From contig DBWR01000029.1 in NCBI GenBank assembly GCA_002309305.1, positions 1-31,455 of the forward strand: a stretch of 31,455 nucleotides of DNA, read 5' to 3'. The translations under genes were made by a program, and so were the position numbers. Under the pieces are notes generated by a model. It had not been told where the DNA came from. It worked only from the letters and a program-made list of their open reading frames with translations, and did not search any database. This document shows positions 24,799 to 31,455 of this stretch, piece by piece (within the stretch, counting starts at the first letter, position 1; each line of letters opens with the position of its first letter). Source of the DNA: Treponema sp. UBA1233. GTDB taxonomy: Bacteria; Spirochaetota; Spirochaetia; Treponematales; Treponemataceae.

Positions 24799-26480
24799 TC
24801 TTCAATTCTATCAGGGAGTTATGGCGCAGGTCCCCTCTCTTTAGGGTGGGGATCTGGATTTTTTTAATAATAGTGATTCTGTTCTGCATTCCCGTTGCAG
24901 GCAAGACAAGCAAGAAAAAGCCCGAAATTACCTCTGTTGTTCCCCCCACAGGTTCGCCGGGGGATCTTGTCGTTATACAGGGAAGTGGTTTTGGGGATAC
25001 CAAGGAAAACTCATTTGTAGAAATTTCCGGTTCAAAGATTACGACCAGCGGCATAAAGTCATGGTCGGATACAAGAATCGAATTTGTCGTTCCATACAAT
25101 GTTCAGGACGGTTTGCTCTGTGTGCAGACATCGGCAGGACGTTCTGATCCGAATTTCTTTGCCAATTCAGCAGGCATTCCGGTAACTGTTCGGTCTGACC
25201 CAAGGATTTCGCTTCCGGTTTTGGATTCAATCAGCGTGACTTCCGCTTCGGTGGGAGATTCAATTACCTTGATAGGTTCAAATTTCGGGGCGGTAAGGGC
25301 TGGTTCCCAGGTATTCTTTACGGCGGATATGGGACAGGAAGTTGGTGTAAACCTTAACAATGACCGTGAGTTTATAGCGGCAAATGATCTGGATTATGAT
25401 TATGAGTCATGGTCGGACAATGAAATAAAAGTTCGGGTTCCAGACGGAGCCACAACAGGACCGGTTTATGTCAGCACGGACAAGGGAAACTCTCTGCGGC
25501 AGCAATTGACTTTAACCGCTCCAGCCGGAAAAAAGACCCTTTCTTCCATGAGGACTTATGTGCTCAAGGTTTCTGCAGACGTTCAAAACAGGGATATAGA
25601 ACAGGAAAACAGGATTACGCTGTTCATGCCGCGGCCATCCATGTATTATGCACAGCCAAGGGTGTCAGTGGACGAAGTTAATCCGATTCCGCTCATTCAG
25701 GATGACCCCTACGACATGATTCATCAGGTGACGTTGACCCCTTCTGCAACAGACCAGATACGGTTCAACCAGAACTATGTCATAAATGCTTATTCAGTTT
25801 CTTCCGGAATAGATCCTTCAAAAATCAAGGCTTTCTCGGCAAAGTCACGGCTTTTGTATTCGGTGTACACGGCTCCTGATTCTTGTGTTCCAAGTGATAA
25901 TGAAAAGGTAAAGGCTCTTGCTCAGGAGATAATAGGAAAAGAAAAGAATCCCTATGCCCAGGCCAAGGCGATTTACGAATACATGATTACGAATTACAAG
26001 GTTTCTGATGAACTTAGGACTGGTACAGTGGAAGTTACAGACATGCTTGAGTCCGGTTCCGGAGATGCCTATGATTTTGCAATGCTTTTTGCAGCCCTGT
26101 GCCGGAGTGTTGAAATTCCATGTGCCTCAATGGGTGGTATCCTTGTCGATTCAAATTCAAACTGCAGGGCCCACTGGTGGTCAGAGATTTATTTTGAAAA
26201 ATACGGTTGGTTCCCTGTTGATGTTTCACTTGCAGCCGGTTTGACTTACAGTTCTTTTACGGTGATAGAAAATCCTGTGGAATACTACTTTGGAAATCTT
26301 GAGGGACAGCACATTGCATTCAGCAGAAAGGTAAACAGCCTTAAGCCATCGCTATTGAACAGCCGCACGGTATACAGACCCCGCACCTATGCCCTTCAGT
26401 CCATCTGGGAGGAAGCCAGCAACGCAACCGCCAGCTACAGCTCCCTGTGGAACGATCCTGTAATAGTCGGCATTTATTGA
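24795..26480 (+). CDS. Membrane-anchored IPT/TIG and transglutaminase-like protein, catalytic Cys missing
   Basis: 561 aa. A basic N-terminus and one hydrophobic anchor (about 16-35) leave the rest outside the membrane. Two IPT/TIG Ig-like domains follow: about 43-130 (PEITSVVPPTGSPGDLVVIQG) and 141-242 (PVLDSISVTSASVGDSITLIG). A linker precedes a transglutaminase-like domain (about 365-490) with LFAALCRSVEIP, His460 in RAHWWSEIYF and Asp476 in GWFPVDVS. The catalytic Cys position of the G-x-C-x-D motif is Ala425 (GDAYD, codon 26067-26069), so peptidase or transferase activity is unlikely. GTG start with AGGGTGG 6 nt upstream, overlapping the anti-sigma stop by 4 nt. It could be a sensor or structural partner of the anti-sigma outer domain (inference). 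Confidence 0.87.
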   Translation: MIFNSIRELWRRSPLFRVGIWIFLIIVILFCIPVAGKTSKKKPEITSVVPPTGSPGDLVVIQGSGFGDTKENSFVEISGSKITTSGIKSWSDTRIEFVVPYNVQDGLLCVQTSAGRSDPNFFANSAGIPVTVRSDPRISLPVLDSISVTSASVGDSITLIGSNFGAVRAGSQVFFTADMGQEVGVNLNNDREFIAANDLDYDYESWSDNEIKVRVPDGATTGPVYVSTDKGNSLRQQLTLTAPAGKKTLSSMRTYVLKVSADVQNRDIEQENRITLFMPRPSMYYAQPRVSVDEVNPIPLIQDDPYDMIHQVTLTPSATDQIRFNQNYVINAYSVSSGIDPSKIKAFSAKSRLLYSVYTAPDSCVPSDNEKVKALAQEIIGKEKNPYAQAKAIYEYMITNYKVSDELRTGTVEVTDMLESGSGDAYDFAMLFAALCRSVEIPCASMGGILVDSNSNCRAHWWSEIYFEKYGWFPVDVSLAAGLTYSSFTVIENPVEYYFGNLEGQHIAFSRKVNSLKPSLLNSRTVYRPRTYALQSIWEEASNATASYSSLWNDPVIVGIY

Positions 26481-26508
26481 TGCCTTTATAAAAATATTTT
26501 TTTCAGAT
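26469..26508 (+). terminator. Weak hairpin with T-rich tail after the sigma operon
   Basis: GGCAT (26469-26473) pairs with ATGCC (26480-26484) around a 6-nt loop, spanning the stop codon of the transglutaminase-like gene, and is followed by TTTATAAAAATATTTTTTT-like sequence. The five-pair stem is short, so this is at most a partial terminator before the lipoprotein genes. Confidence 0.3.
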
Positions 26509-26521
26509 TAAGGAGGAAAGT

Positions 26522-27838
26522 ATGAAAAAGGTATTTGGTTGTGTTGAAGTTATTTTATGCGCGCTTTTTCTGACCGGTCTTGCTTCATGTTCTTCTACAA
26601 TGCAATATTTCGGTGTAAACGGTGTTATAGTTTCGCATGACGGAGTAACTTACACCGATTCCACGGCAGATTTGGAGATGGATGTTTCTTCCGCTGACAG
26701 GACATTCAATTTTACGGCGACTTCCAAACCTGTTGAAAACGGTTATCCGATTAAAATCACAGTCATCAATGAGGATGTCGCTCAGGTTGTTCAGGATGAA
26801 TTTGATCTTTCGCACTTTACTATTAAGGGACTCAAAACAGGTTACTCGGATATTATCGTAAACTGCGCCGCCTACAATTTTACATTTGTTCTGTATGTAA
26901 CTGACAGGGCTTCCGGTGTCACAAAGAAAAGCATGGAGGAAAGCCACTTTATCGATTCTACACGCCGCGCAATAGAAAGCGACAAGGCCAAGTATGCCAA
27001 AATCAAGGAGGGAACTTATCTTCCCAAAGGCCAGACGGATCCAAAGAAAAAGGACCTCGTAATGATAGTCATAAACGGCGACAAGTGGTATCAGTACAAG
27101 AACGGAATCCTTGTCTCTGCATGCGAATACAGGCTTTACGGAAAAGAGATATACCTTAATCCTCTTGAATCAGACGGTCGCCTTATCATCAACTGGAATT
27201 CATGGCTCAAGACAGGAAAAGAAGAGGCCAGGGGACAGTTTGTCTATGATGAAAACGCGGGAACCATTGGCTTCATCATTCCTGTGACGCGCTTTAGCTC
27301 AAATCCAAGGGCGGATTCTTCATACAATCCCTATGTCTGGTATTCTGCTAAAAATGAAGCGGCACCTGACCTTGCTTCCAGTTCTACAACTACAGCTTCA
27401 AGTTCTGCGGGAGGAACTGATACAAAGCCGAGTGTTGCGATAAAGGACGGATATTACCGCTTTATGCTCACCGGAATTGACCAGGGACTTCTGTACGTAA
27501 AGTCTGGAAAATGGACAATCTACACTGCCGCAACAGATGAAGCCTGGGAAAACGCATGGTGGGAGGAAAAGTCCAGTGGAACATGCTCATACATCAATTC
27601 TGATCCGGTAAAATGGGTGGATCCGTGGATGGATGATGCTGAACCAAAGACCTTGAACGGTCCTACTCTGGTCTGCAAGGGAAAGACAGATACTGTTTAC
27701 CTTAAGTTTGAAAAAGACAAGAACGGAGACTACTTCCAGATTCTTCCGGCTGATTACCGCCAGACAGGCACCGTTTCTTCCTACGACATGTACGTTTACT
27801 GCGGAACTGAAAAGCCTGAGTGCTGTCCTTTCCCGTAA
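26522..27838 (+). CDS. Lipoprotein A, paralogous N-terminal domain plus two beta-rich modules
   Basis: 438 aa. The signal peptide ends in a strong LASC lipobox (Cys23). Residues 29-128 form an Ig-like/beta domain that aligns without gaps to residues 29-128 of the next gene's product (37 of 100 identical by hand count, single Cys115 shared). A middle module (about 160-262, KIKEGTYLP then DKWYQYKNGIL) and a C-terminal one (about 305-438, IKDGYYRF then GKWTIYTAATDE) look alike in outline. They are joined by a Ser/Thr-rich linker (285-300). The C-terminus holds several Cys (355, 385, 427, 434, 435). No known family recognised. AAGGAGG precedes the ATG. It lies 41 nt after the sigma operon. Confidence 0.85.
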   Translation: MKKVFGCVEVILCALFLTGLASCSSTMQYFGVNGVIVSHDGVTYTDSTADLEMDVSSADRTFNFTATSKPVENGYPIKITVINEDVAQVVQDEFDLSHFTIKGLKTGYSDIIVNCAAYNFTFVLYVTDRASGVTKKSMEESHFIDSTRRAIESDKAKYAKIKEGTYLPKGQTDPKKKDLVMIVINGDKWYQYKNGILVSACEYRLYGKEIYLNPLESDGRLIINWNSWLKTGKEEARGQFVYDENAGTIGFIIPVTRFSSNPRADSSYNPYVWYSAKNEAAPDLASSSTTTASSSAGGTDTKPSVAIKDGYYRFMLTGIDQGLLYVKSGKWTIYTAATDEAWENAWWEEKSSGTCSYINSDPVKWVDPWMDDAEPKTLNGPTLVCKGKTDTVYLKFEKDKNGDYFQILPADYRQTGTVSSYDMYVYCGTEKPECCPFP

Positions 27839-27919
27839 TTTGATAAACAATTGGGGGCCGTCCTGTTCTTTTGAGTTTAAGGGCGGTCCGTGTCAATCAA
27901 AATAATTTTAGGAGGGAAT

Positions 27920-30043
27920 ATGAAAAAGTTCCTTGGAATTGTCACGGCTTTTTTTAGTGTGGCTGTGATTTTTTTTATGGCCTCATGTGCAGGTTTTAAG
28001 CAAATCTGGAATCTGAACGGCATTTTGGTTTCCTCAAACGGCCAGATTTACCGCGGAAGCTATGTGGAGGTTCCGCTGGATTTTGCTGCGGGAGAAAATA
28101 GTTTTACATTCAATGCGACGTCAGATCCTGTGGACAACGGATATCCTGTGCAGGTTGCCGTGTCGGACCTAGGCATGGTGAGCGTGACACAGAGCGTCTA
28201 CGATACTTCGCTTTTTACGGTGAACATGAAAAAGAGCGGCTGGGCTCATGTACAGGCATCCTGCGGCGCTTACAAGTTTACTTTTATAGTTTATGCGACA
28301 GATGCGGGAAAAGGTCTTACGCTGGAAAAACTCCGCAAGCAGCATGACGATGCCGTAAACGATTATTCAACTACGGTGTATGCACCCGGCAACATCCTTT
28401 ATTCTGACGGAACCATGACCAAGCCGGGACACTTTAAGAGTTCAAAGACTGCTGTGGCAATAGTGTTTGACGCAGAAAAAAAACTTGTCGTCGCAATTGA
28501 CGGGGCAAAGGATCTTGTCTGGACTCCAAAGACTTCTTCATCATACAAAAAGGTGTTCACTTTGAGCGACACGGACGGAAGCGGAAACTGGAATATCGTT
28601 AAGTCGGCGGACCCCAACGGTTCAGCAAACGCCTCTGTGAATTATCCTGCATTCAATTACGCAAGCACTTACAGTGCCGGAAACTACAGTTCTGGATGGT
28701 ATCTTCCTTCCGCGGATGAACTTAAGAGCATTTACAGAAACAGCTCAAAAATCAACGAGTCCCTGGCAGCTATGGAGAAGCCGCTTCTTGATACAAGTGC
28801 GACATACTGGTCTTCTTCCGTAAAGGTACTTGAAGGCTACGAAGAATTTGCTCTTGGAGTTTTCTTTGCAAACAGCGGAATTGCATCAGGCTGCTATAAG
28901 GGAGACAAGCATCTTGTTCTTCCTGTAAGGTCTCTTGCACCTGCAAAACCAGCACAGACATCAGCTGGCTCAGGCACAGGACCTTCAATCTCAACTGGCA
29001 CAACAGCCTCTGCTGCCGGAACAAAGAGCATAGCCGAATGCACTGTCGGAGATATAGTTTACTCTGACGGAACCGCATCAAGCGCCGCAAACTACAACTC
29101 AGCCAAAACTGCCGTTGCGGTTATTTTTGACGCAGAAAACAAGCTCGGTGTTGGCCTTAAGCAAAGCCCGTCTACCCTTACCTGGTCTACAAAAGAGAAC
29201 GGGACTGCATTCAGGACTCCCTTTGCCACAAGTAAGATTTCTGGAGCCGACAACTGGACTGTCATTCAAAAGGAAGACCCTGATGGCTCTAAAAATGCCT
29301 CTGTGAATTATCCTGCGTTCAATTTTGCAAACACATATACAGCCGGAGGTTTTGCAAAGGGCTGGTATCTTCCTGCCGTTAAGGAACTTAACACCCTCCG
29401 TGCAAATGTTTCTACGGTAAATGCGTCGATTGCAAAGATAAGCGGTGCGGCATCAATCAAGACGGCTTCCTCTTACTGGTCATCTTCGTCCAACAGCAGG
29501 TGGACAAACATCAACGCCCTTAGCAAAAACTTTAAGAGCGGGAATACAGAGGACATCCAGAAGGATAAGGCAAACTATGTTCTGGTAGTCCGCTCCTTTG
29601 CAAGTCCTTCAGGCTCTGCTTCCTCCAGCGAAATTCCGGATGGATATTACTATGATGCTTCTACGTCCAAGGTAACCGAATACTGGGAACTCAAGGGCAA
29701 CACACTCACTCATTATTCCGCATATCACATTGACTACAATAAGTACGAGTCTGGAGTTGCACCGACTTACTATCCCAATGAAGACGGATGGAGACCGACG
29801 GAAGCCAGTTTCTGGACAAAGAGCGGAACCAAGCTTGTGGAATATGTCTTTGATGGAGAGGAAAAATCCGAAGAGGCACCTGTTGTCTTCTACACTTACA
29901 ACAAGAGCGCAAAGACTCTGACTTACACGATGCACAACGAGTGGGAAGGTGACATGACGGGCGACCCGATAAAATACCAGTCCTCTATTCCTGCATTCCC
30001 CAGAGGTCTTGAGCCATACACTGAAGAATACATGGGTTATTAA
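27920..30043 (+). CDS. Lipoprotein B, tandem Lcl/DUF1566-like modules
   Basis: 707 aa. Lipobox MASC (Cys23). Residues 29-128 are the same domain as in lipoprotein A. Two related modules follow (about 157-339 and 377-560). Each runs G(N/D)I(L/V)YSDGT, KTAVA(I/V)(V/I)FDAE, NASVNYPAFN, GWYLP, YWSSS and a final VRS, the signature style of DUF1566/Lcl C-terminal domains, which have a C-type-lectin-like fold and occur in adhesins. They are joined by a Ser/Thr/Gly-rich linker (345-370). A C-terminal part (about 573-707, PDGYYYDASTSK) recalls the DGYY modules of lipoprotein A. AGGAGGG (27910-27916) fixes the ATG at 27920; an upstream TTG-type start at 27890 is unnecessary. Probably cotranscribed with lipoprotein A, 81 nt away. 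Confidence 0.87.
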   Translation: MKKFLGIVTAFFSVAVIFFMASCAGFKQIWNLNGILVSSNGQIYRGSYVEVPLDFAAGENSFTFNATSDPVDNGYPVQVAVSDLGMVSVTQSVYDTSLFTVNMKKSGWAHVQASCGAYKFTFIVYATDAGKGLTLEKLRKQHDDAVNDYSTTVYAPGNILYSDGTMTKPGHFKSSKTAVAIVFDAEKKLVVAIDGAKDLVWTPKTSSSYKKVFTLSDTDGSGNWNIVKSADPNGSANASVNYPAFNYASTYSAGNYSSGWYLPSADELKSIYRNSSKINESLAAMEKPLLDTSATYWSSSVKVLEGYEEFALGVFFANSGIASGCYKGDKHLVLPVRSLAPAKPAQTSAGSGTGPSISTGTTASAAGTKSIAECTVGDIVYSDGTASSAANYNSAKTAVAVIFDAENKLGVGLKQSPSTLTWSTKENGTAFRTPFATSKISGADNWTVIQKEDPDGSKNASVNYPAFNFANTYTAGGFAKGWYLPAVKELNTLRANVSTVNASIAKISGAASIKTASSYWSSSSNSRWTNINALSKNFKSGNTEDIQKDKANYVLVVRSFASPSGSASSSEIPDGYYYDASTSKVTEYWELKGNTLTHYSAYHIDYNKYESGVAPTYYPNEDGWRPTEASFWTKSGTKLVEYVFDGEEKSEEAPVVFYTYNKSAKTLTYTMHNEWEGDMTGDPIKYQSSIPAFPRGLEPYTEEYMGY
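28631..28650 (+). repeat. Exact 20-nt direct repeat, copy 1, in lipoprotein B
   Basis: This 20-nt tract, encoding part of NASVNYPAFN, recurs exactly at 29297-29316, 666 nt (222 codons) downstream, in the equivalent place of the second module. Confidence 0.85.
29297..29316 (+). repeat. Exact 20-nt direct repeat, copy 2, in lipoprotein B
   Basis: Second copy of the tract at 28631-28650. The identity includes third codon positions while the flanks have diverged, which suggests recent duplication, gene conversion or constraint. Confidence 0.85.
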
Positions 30044-30114
30044 GCCCTAAAACCTGCGGCCAGGCCCAGAGATAACCGTCACCTCTATAGGAGCGGAAAT
30101 GTCTGACCGTGGGT

Positions 30115-31326
30115 TTAATTCAGTTTTTCCTTCAGCTGCTGCCTTATTTCCGGAGTGAAGGCACCGTAAGCTATCATGTCCTTCAAGCTGGATACAAGAT
30201 CCTCAGGAAGATTTCTTATTTCATCTTTGTTCATTTTTAGAATCATCTGAATTAAATTAGCTATATCATCGTCAAGACTCACATCGCCTTCAAAGCGCTG
30301 GTAGAATGACTCCTCTATGTCATTCAGATGCTCCATCATGCTTGGGTCCAGGTTCACTTCTATTCCGGTTTTTTCGCAGTAATCCTTGAGAAATGCGTAG
30401 GTTTTTTCCGAAACGCAGACAATTCCCTCGGGAATATAACCGTGGCTTAGCCAGTAAGAGTCAAATTCCAGGATGGCTTTTTGGCCTTGAGTCTCAGGAT
30501 CTGCCTTGAAAGTAATGCCGTCACCCATCGGAGAGTTTTTGTCTATCATGAACAGAACGCCCGGGAAATAGGGGGTGGAATCATCGCTGTCCCTGGTAAT
30601 TCTTGGAACATGGCCCAGATCCGCAAAAAAGTAGTTTTTGCTGCGCGGAAGTTTTTTTGTTTCTGCCGAAAGCATGGGGTTGTCAGCCTTCAGGTAGTCA
30701 CTCTCAAAAACTGCGGCTTTGGGGAAATAACATTCTCCGTCGGGGTAGAGTTGTCCGTCCTCAAGCCTGAATATCGGTATTGGATCCGATCTTCTTTTTA
30801 AGCCTAGGATTCCAAGTGATGGTGCCGTAATGAATTCAAGACTTAGTGAAAGGCTGATTGCCATCTTGAGTGCGGTGGCTAGAATGTTCTGGTCGTCTTC
30901 TTGGGTAAGGCTTCCGGCCTCGTGGTATGGAAAGTAGCGGACAAAGGAAGGATATGCCTTGTTCCCATCCAAGCTTATGCCCTTTTTCTTTGCGTAGACC
31001 TCTATTTCCTCAAGTTCATCTTCCAGCACTTTGTCTTTTTGGGTAAGTTCAAGTTGAATGCAGTCCTGCGAAATAAAAGACTCAAAGCGCTTAAGGCTGT
31101 TCTGGTTGGGTGGAGGAGGCGTAAGTGCGCTGATGTAGGCTTTTAGTCCCCTGTTTCCGGGATAGGCGGCGATGGCACAGTGCTCACCTATTTTCCCCAT
31201 GACGGCAATCAGAACCGGCTCTCCAGTTTCAAGTCGGAAGGCAAAAATATCCCTGTCTCCAATTTTTTCCCAGAGAGCGGCCTTTCTGTAGGCAAAAGCC
31301 AAATCAAGCAGTTCTTTTGAAATCAC
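30115..31326 (-). CDS. Uncharacterised 403-aa cytoplasmic protein
   Basis: No signal peptide or membrane segment. The N-terminus (LAFAYRKAALWEKIGDRDIFAFRL, then VLIAVMGKIGEHCAIAAYPGNRGL) recalls, from memory only, the DUF7309/DUF6930 type of uncharacterised bacterial proteins. The middle carries a Pro-rich turn (TPPPPNQ, about 69-75) and an acidic helix (98-112). The C-terminal 70 residues are acidic and helical (DDDIANLIQMILKMNKDEIRNLPEDL). Function unknown. The start is GTG with AAGGAGGA 6 nt upstream, a strong site. It is convergent with lipoprotein B, 71 nt apart, with no clear terminator in that gap. Confidence 0.85.
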   Translation of the reverse strand: MISKELLDLAFAYRKAALWEKIGDRDIFAFRLETGEPVLIAVMGKIGEHCAIAAYPGNRGLKAYISALTPPPPNQNSLKRFESFISQDCIQLELTQKDKVLEDELEEIEVYAKKKGISLDGNKAYPSFVRYFPYHEAGSLTQEDDQNILATALKMAISLSLSLEFITAPSLGILGLKRRSDPIPIFRLEDGQLYPDGECYFPKAAVFESDYLKADNPMLSAETKKLPRSKNYFFADLGHVPRITRDSDDSTPYFPGVLFMIDKNSPMGDGITFKADPETQGQKAILEFDSYWLSHGYIPEGIVCVSEKTYAFLKDYCEKTGIEVNLDPSMMEHLNDIEESFYQRFEGDVSLDDDIANLIQMILKMNKDEIRNLPEDLVSSLKDMIAYGAFTPEIRQQLKEKLN

Positions 31327-31398
31327 GGTTATCCTCCTTAAAAGTCTCCCTTAATATGTTGAAGCCGTATTATGTCAGACTTTCGGGAGGACTGTTTT

Positions 31399-31455
31399 TT
31401 ACGGACGAACCACAACCTTAGCGAGGTTTGGATTCTTTGCGATGTCCTTCTTGAG
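31399..31455 (-). CDS. C-terminal 18 residues of an unidentified gene
   Basis: On the minus strand the window edge is open and ends in LKKDIAKNPNLAKVVVRP then TAA. The gene lies 72 nt upstream of the 403-aa gene on the same strand and could be its operon partner. Too short to identify. Confidence 0.55.
   Translation of the reverse strand, partial: LKKDIAKNPNLAKVVVRP

Noticed and set aside
27839..27919. Gap between the two lipoproteins as a terminator or riboswitch
   Set aside because: The GC-rich stretches (GGCCGTCC and GGCGGTCC) are near direct repeats, not complementary arms, and no T-tract follows.
27920..30043. Lipoprotein B as a diversity-generating retroelement target
   Set aside because: The lectin-like modules are the right kind of fold, but they are not at the C-terminus, and no reverse transcriptase, accessory gene or template repeat is in the window.
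30044..30114. Terminator between lipoprotein B and the 403-aa gene
   Set aside because: Only a four-pair CCTG/CAGG hairpin without a T-tract is visible.
31376..31400. Hairpin plus six T near the right edge as a terminator
   Set aside because: The stem has a mismatch and two wobble pairs, the T-tract suits plus-strand transcripts, and no plus-strand gene ends there; the minus-strand gene ending at 31399 would see no T-tract.
1..31455. CRISPR arrays, tRNA or rRNA genes, insertion sequences, phage genes
   Set aside because: No regularly spaced repeats, RNA-gene signatures, transposase or integrase frames were seen on either strand.

Overview
The window most likely comes from a Treponema-type spirochaete chromosome of moderate GC. 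The evidence is a rpoB rifampicin cluster with Asn at the position equivalent to E. coli Ser531, which is typical of treponemes; rpsL-rpsG closed by a terminator with no fusA/tuf after them; a plant/trypanosome-type phosphofructokinase; c-di-GMP proteins; many lipoproteins; and the run cyclic-nucleotide-binding protein, murB, cysS, ECF sigma factor, which I recall (not checked) as conserved in Treponema. The content is chromosomal. I see no rRNA, tRNA, IS element, prophage or CRISPR array.

Layout. (1) 1-8590, plus strand: 3' part of rpoB, rpoC (8-nt overlap), then rpsL-rpsG from their own promoter, which is embedded in a perfect 11-bp inverted repeat, closed by a good intrinsic terminator. 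(2) 8634-11398, minus strand: a small TPM-domain membrane protein followed by a seven-helix GGDEF(degenerate)-EAL protein with its own apparently leaderless promoter. (3) 11429-12979: phosphofructokinase with terminator. (4) 13006-16053, minus strand: an unrecognised 470-aa protein translationally coupled to a peptide-type ABC binding protein. (5) 16129-18380, plus strand: a PilZ protein (apparently leaderless) and a TPR protein. (6) 18401-20737, minus strand: a dual cyclic-nucleotide-binding regulator, a small secreted protein and a DUF192 lipoprotein behind a near-consensus promoter. (7) 20762-21832, minus strand: murB. (8) 21897-26480, plus strand: cysS, ECF sigma factor, zinc-type anti-sigma factor, and an IPT/transglutaminase-like membrane protein whose catalytic Cys position is Ala; the last three genes overlap end to end. 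(9) 26522-30043: two large lipoproteins sharing a paralogous N-terminal domain, the second with a tandemly duplicated Lcl/DUF1566-like module. (10) 30115-31455, minus strand: an uncharacterised 403-aa protein and the 3' tip of another gene.

How they fit together. The left part is core transcription and translation. The middle has two c-di-GMP components, a likely phosphodiesterase (EAL) and a likely receptor (PilZ), both predicted to be made from leaderless mRNAs. The right part looks like an envelope-signalling block: sigma factor, membrane anti-sigma, a surface-exposed pseudo-transglutaminase and two surface-type lipoproteins. The sigma/anti-sigma/pseudo-transglutaminase chain and the paralogous lipoproteins beside it are the best candidates here for an undescribed system. 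All identities are from reading the sequence; no database search was possible.
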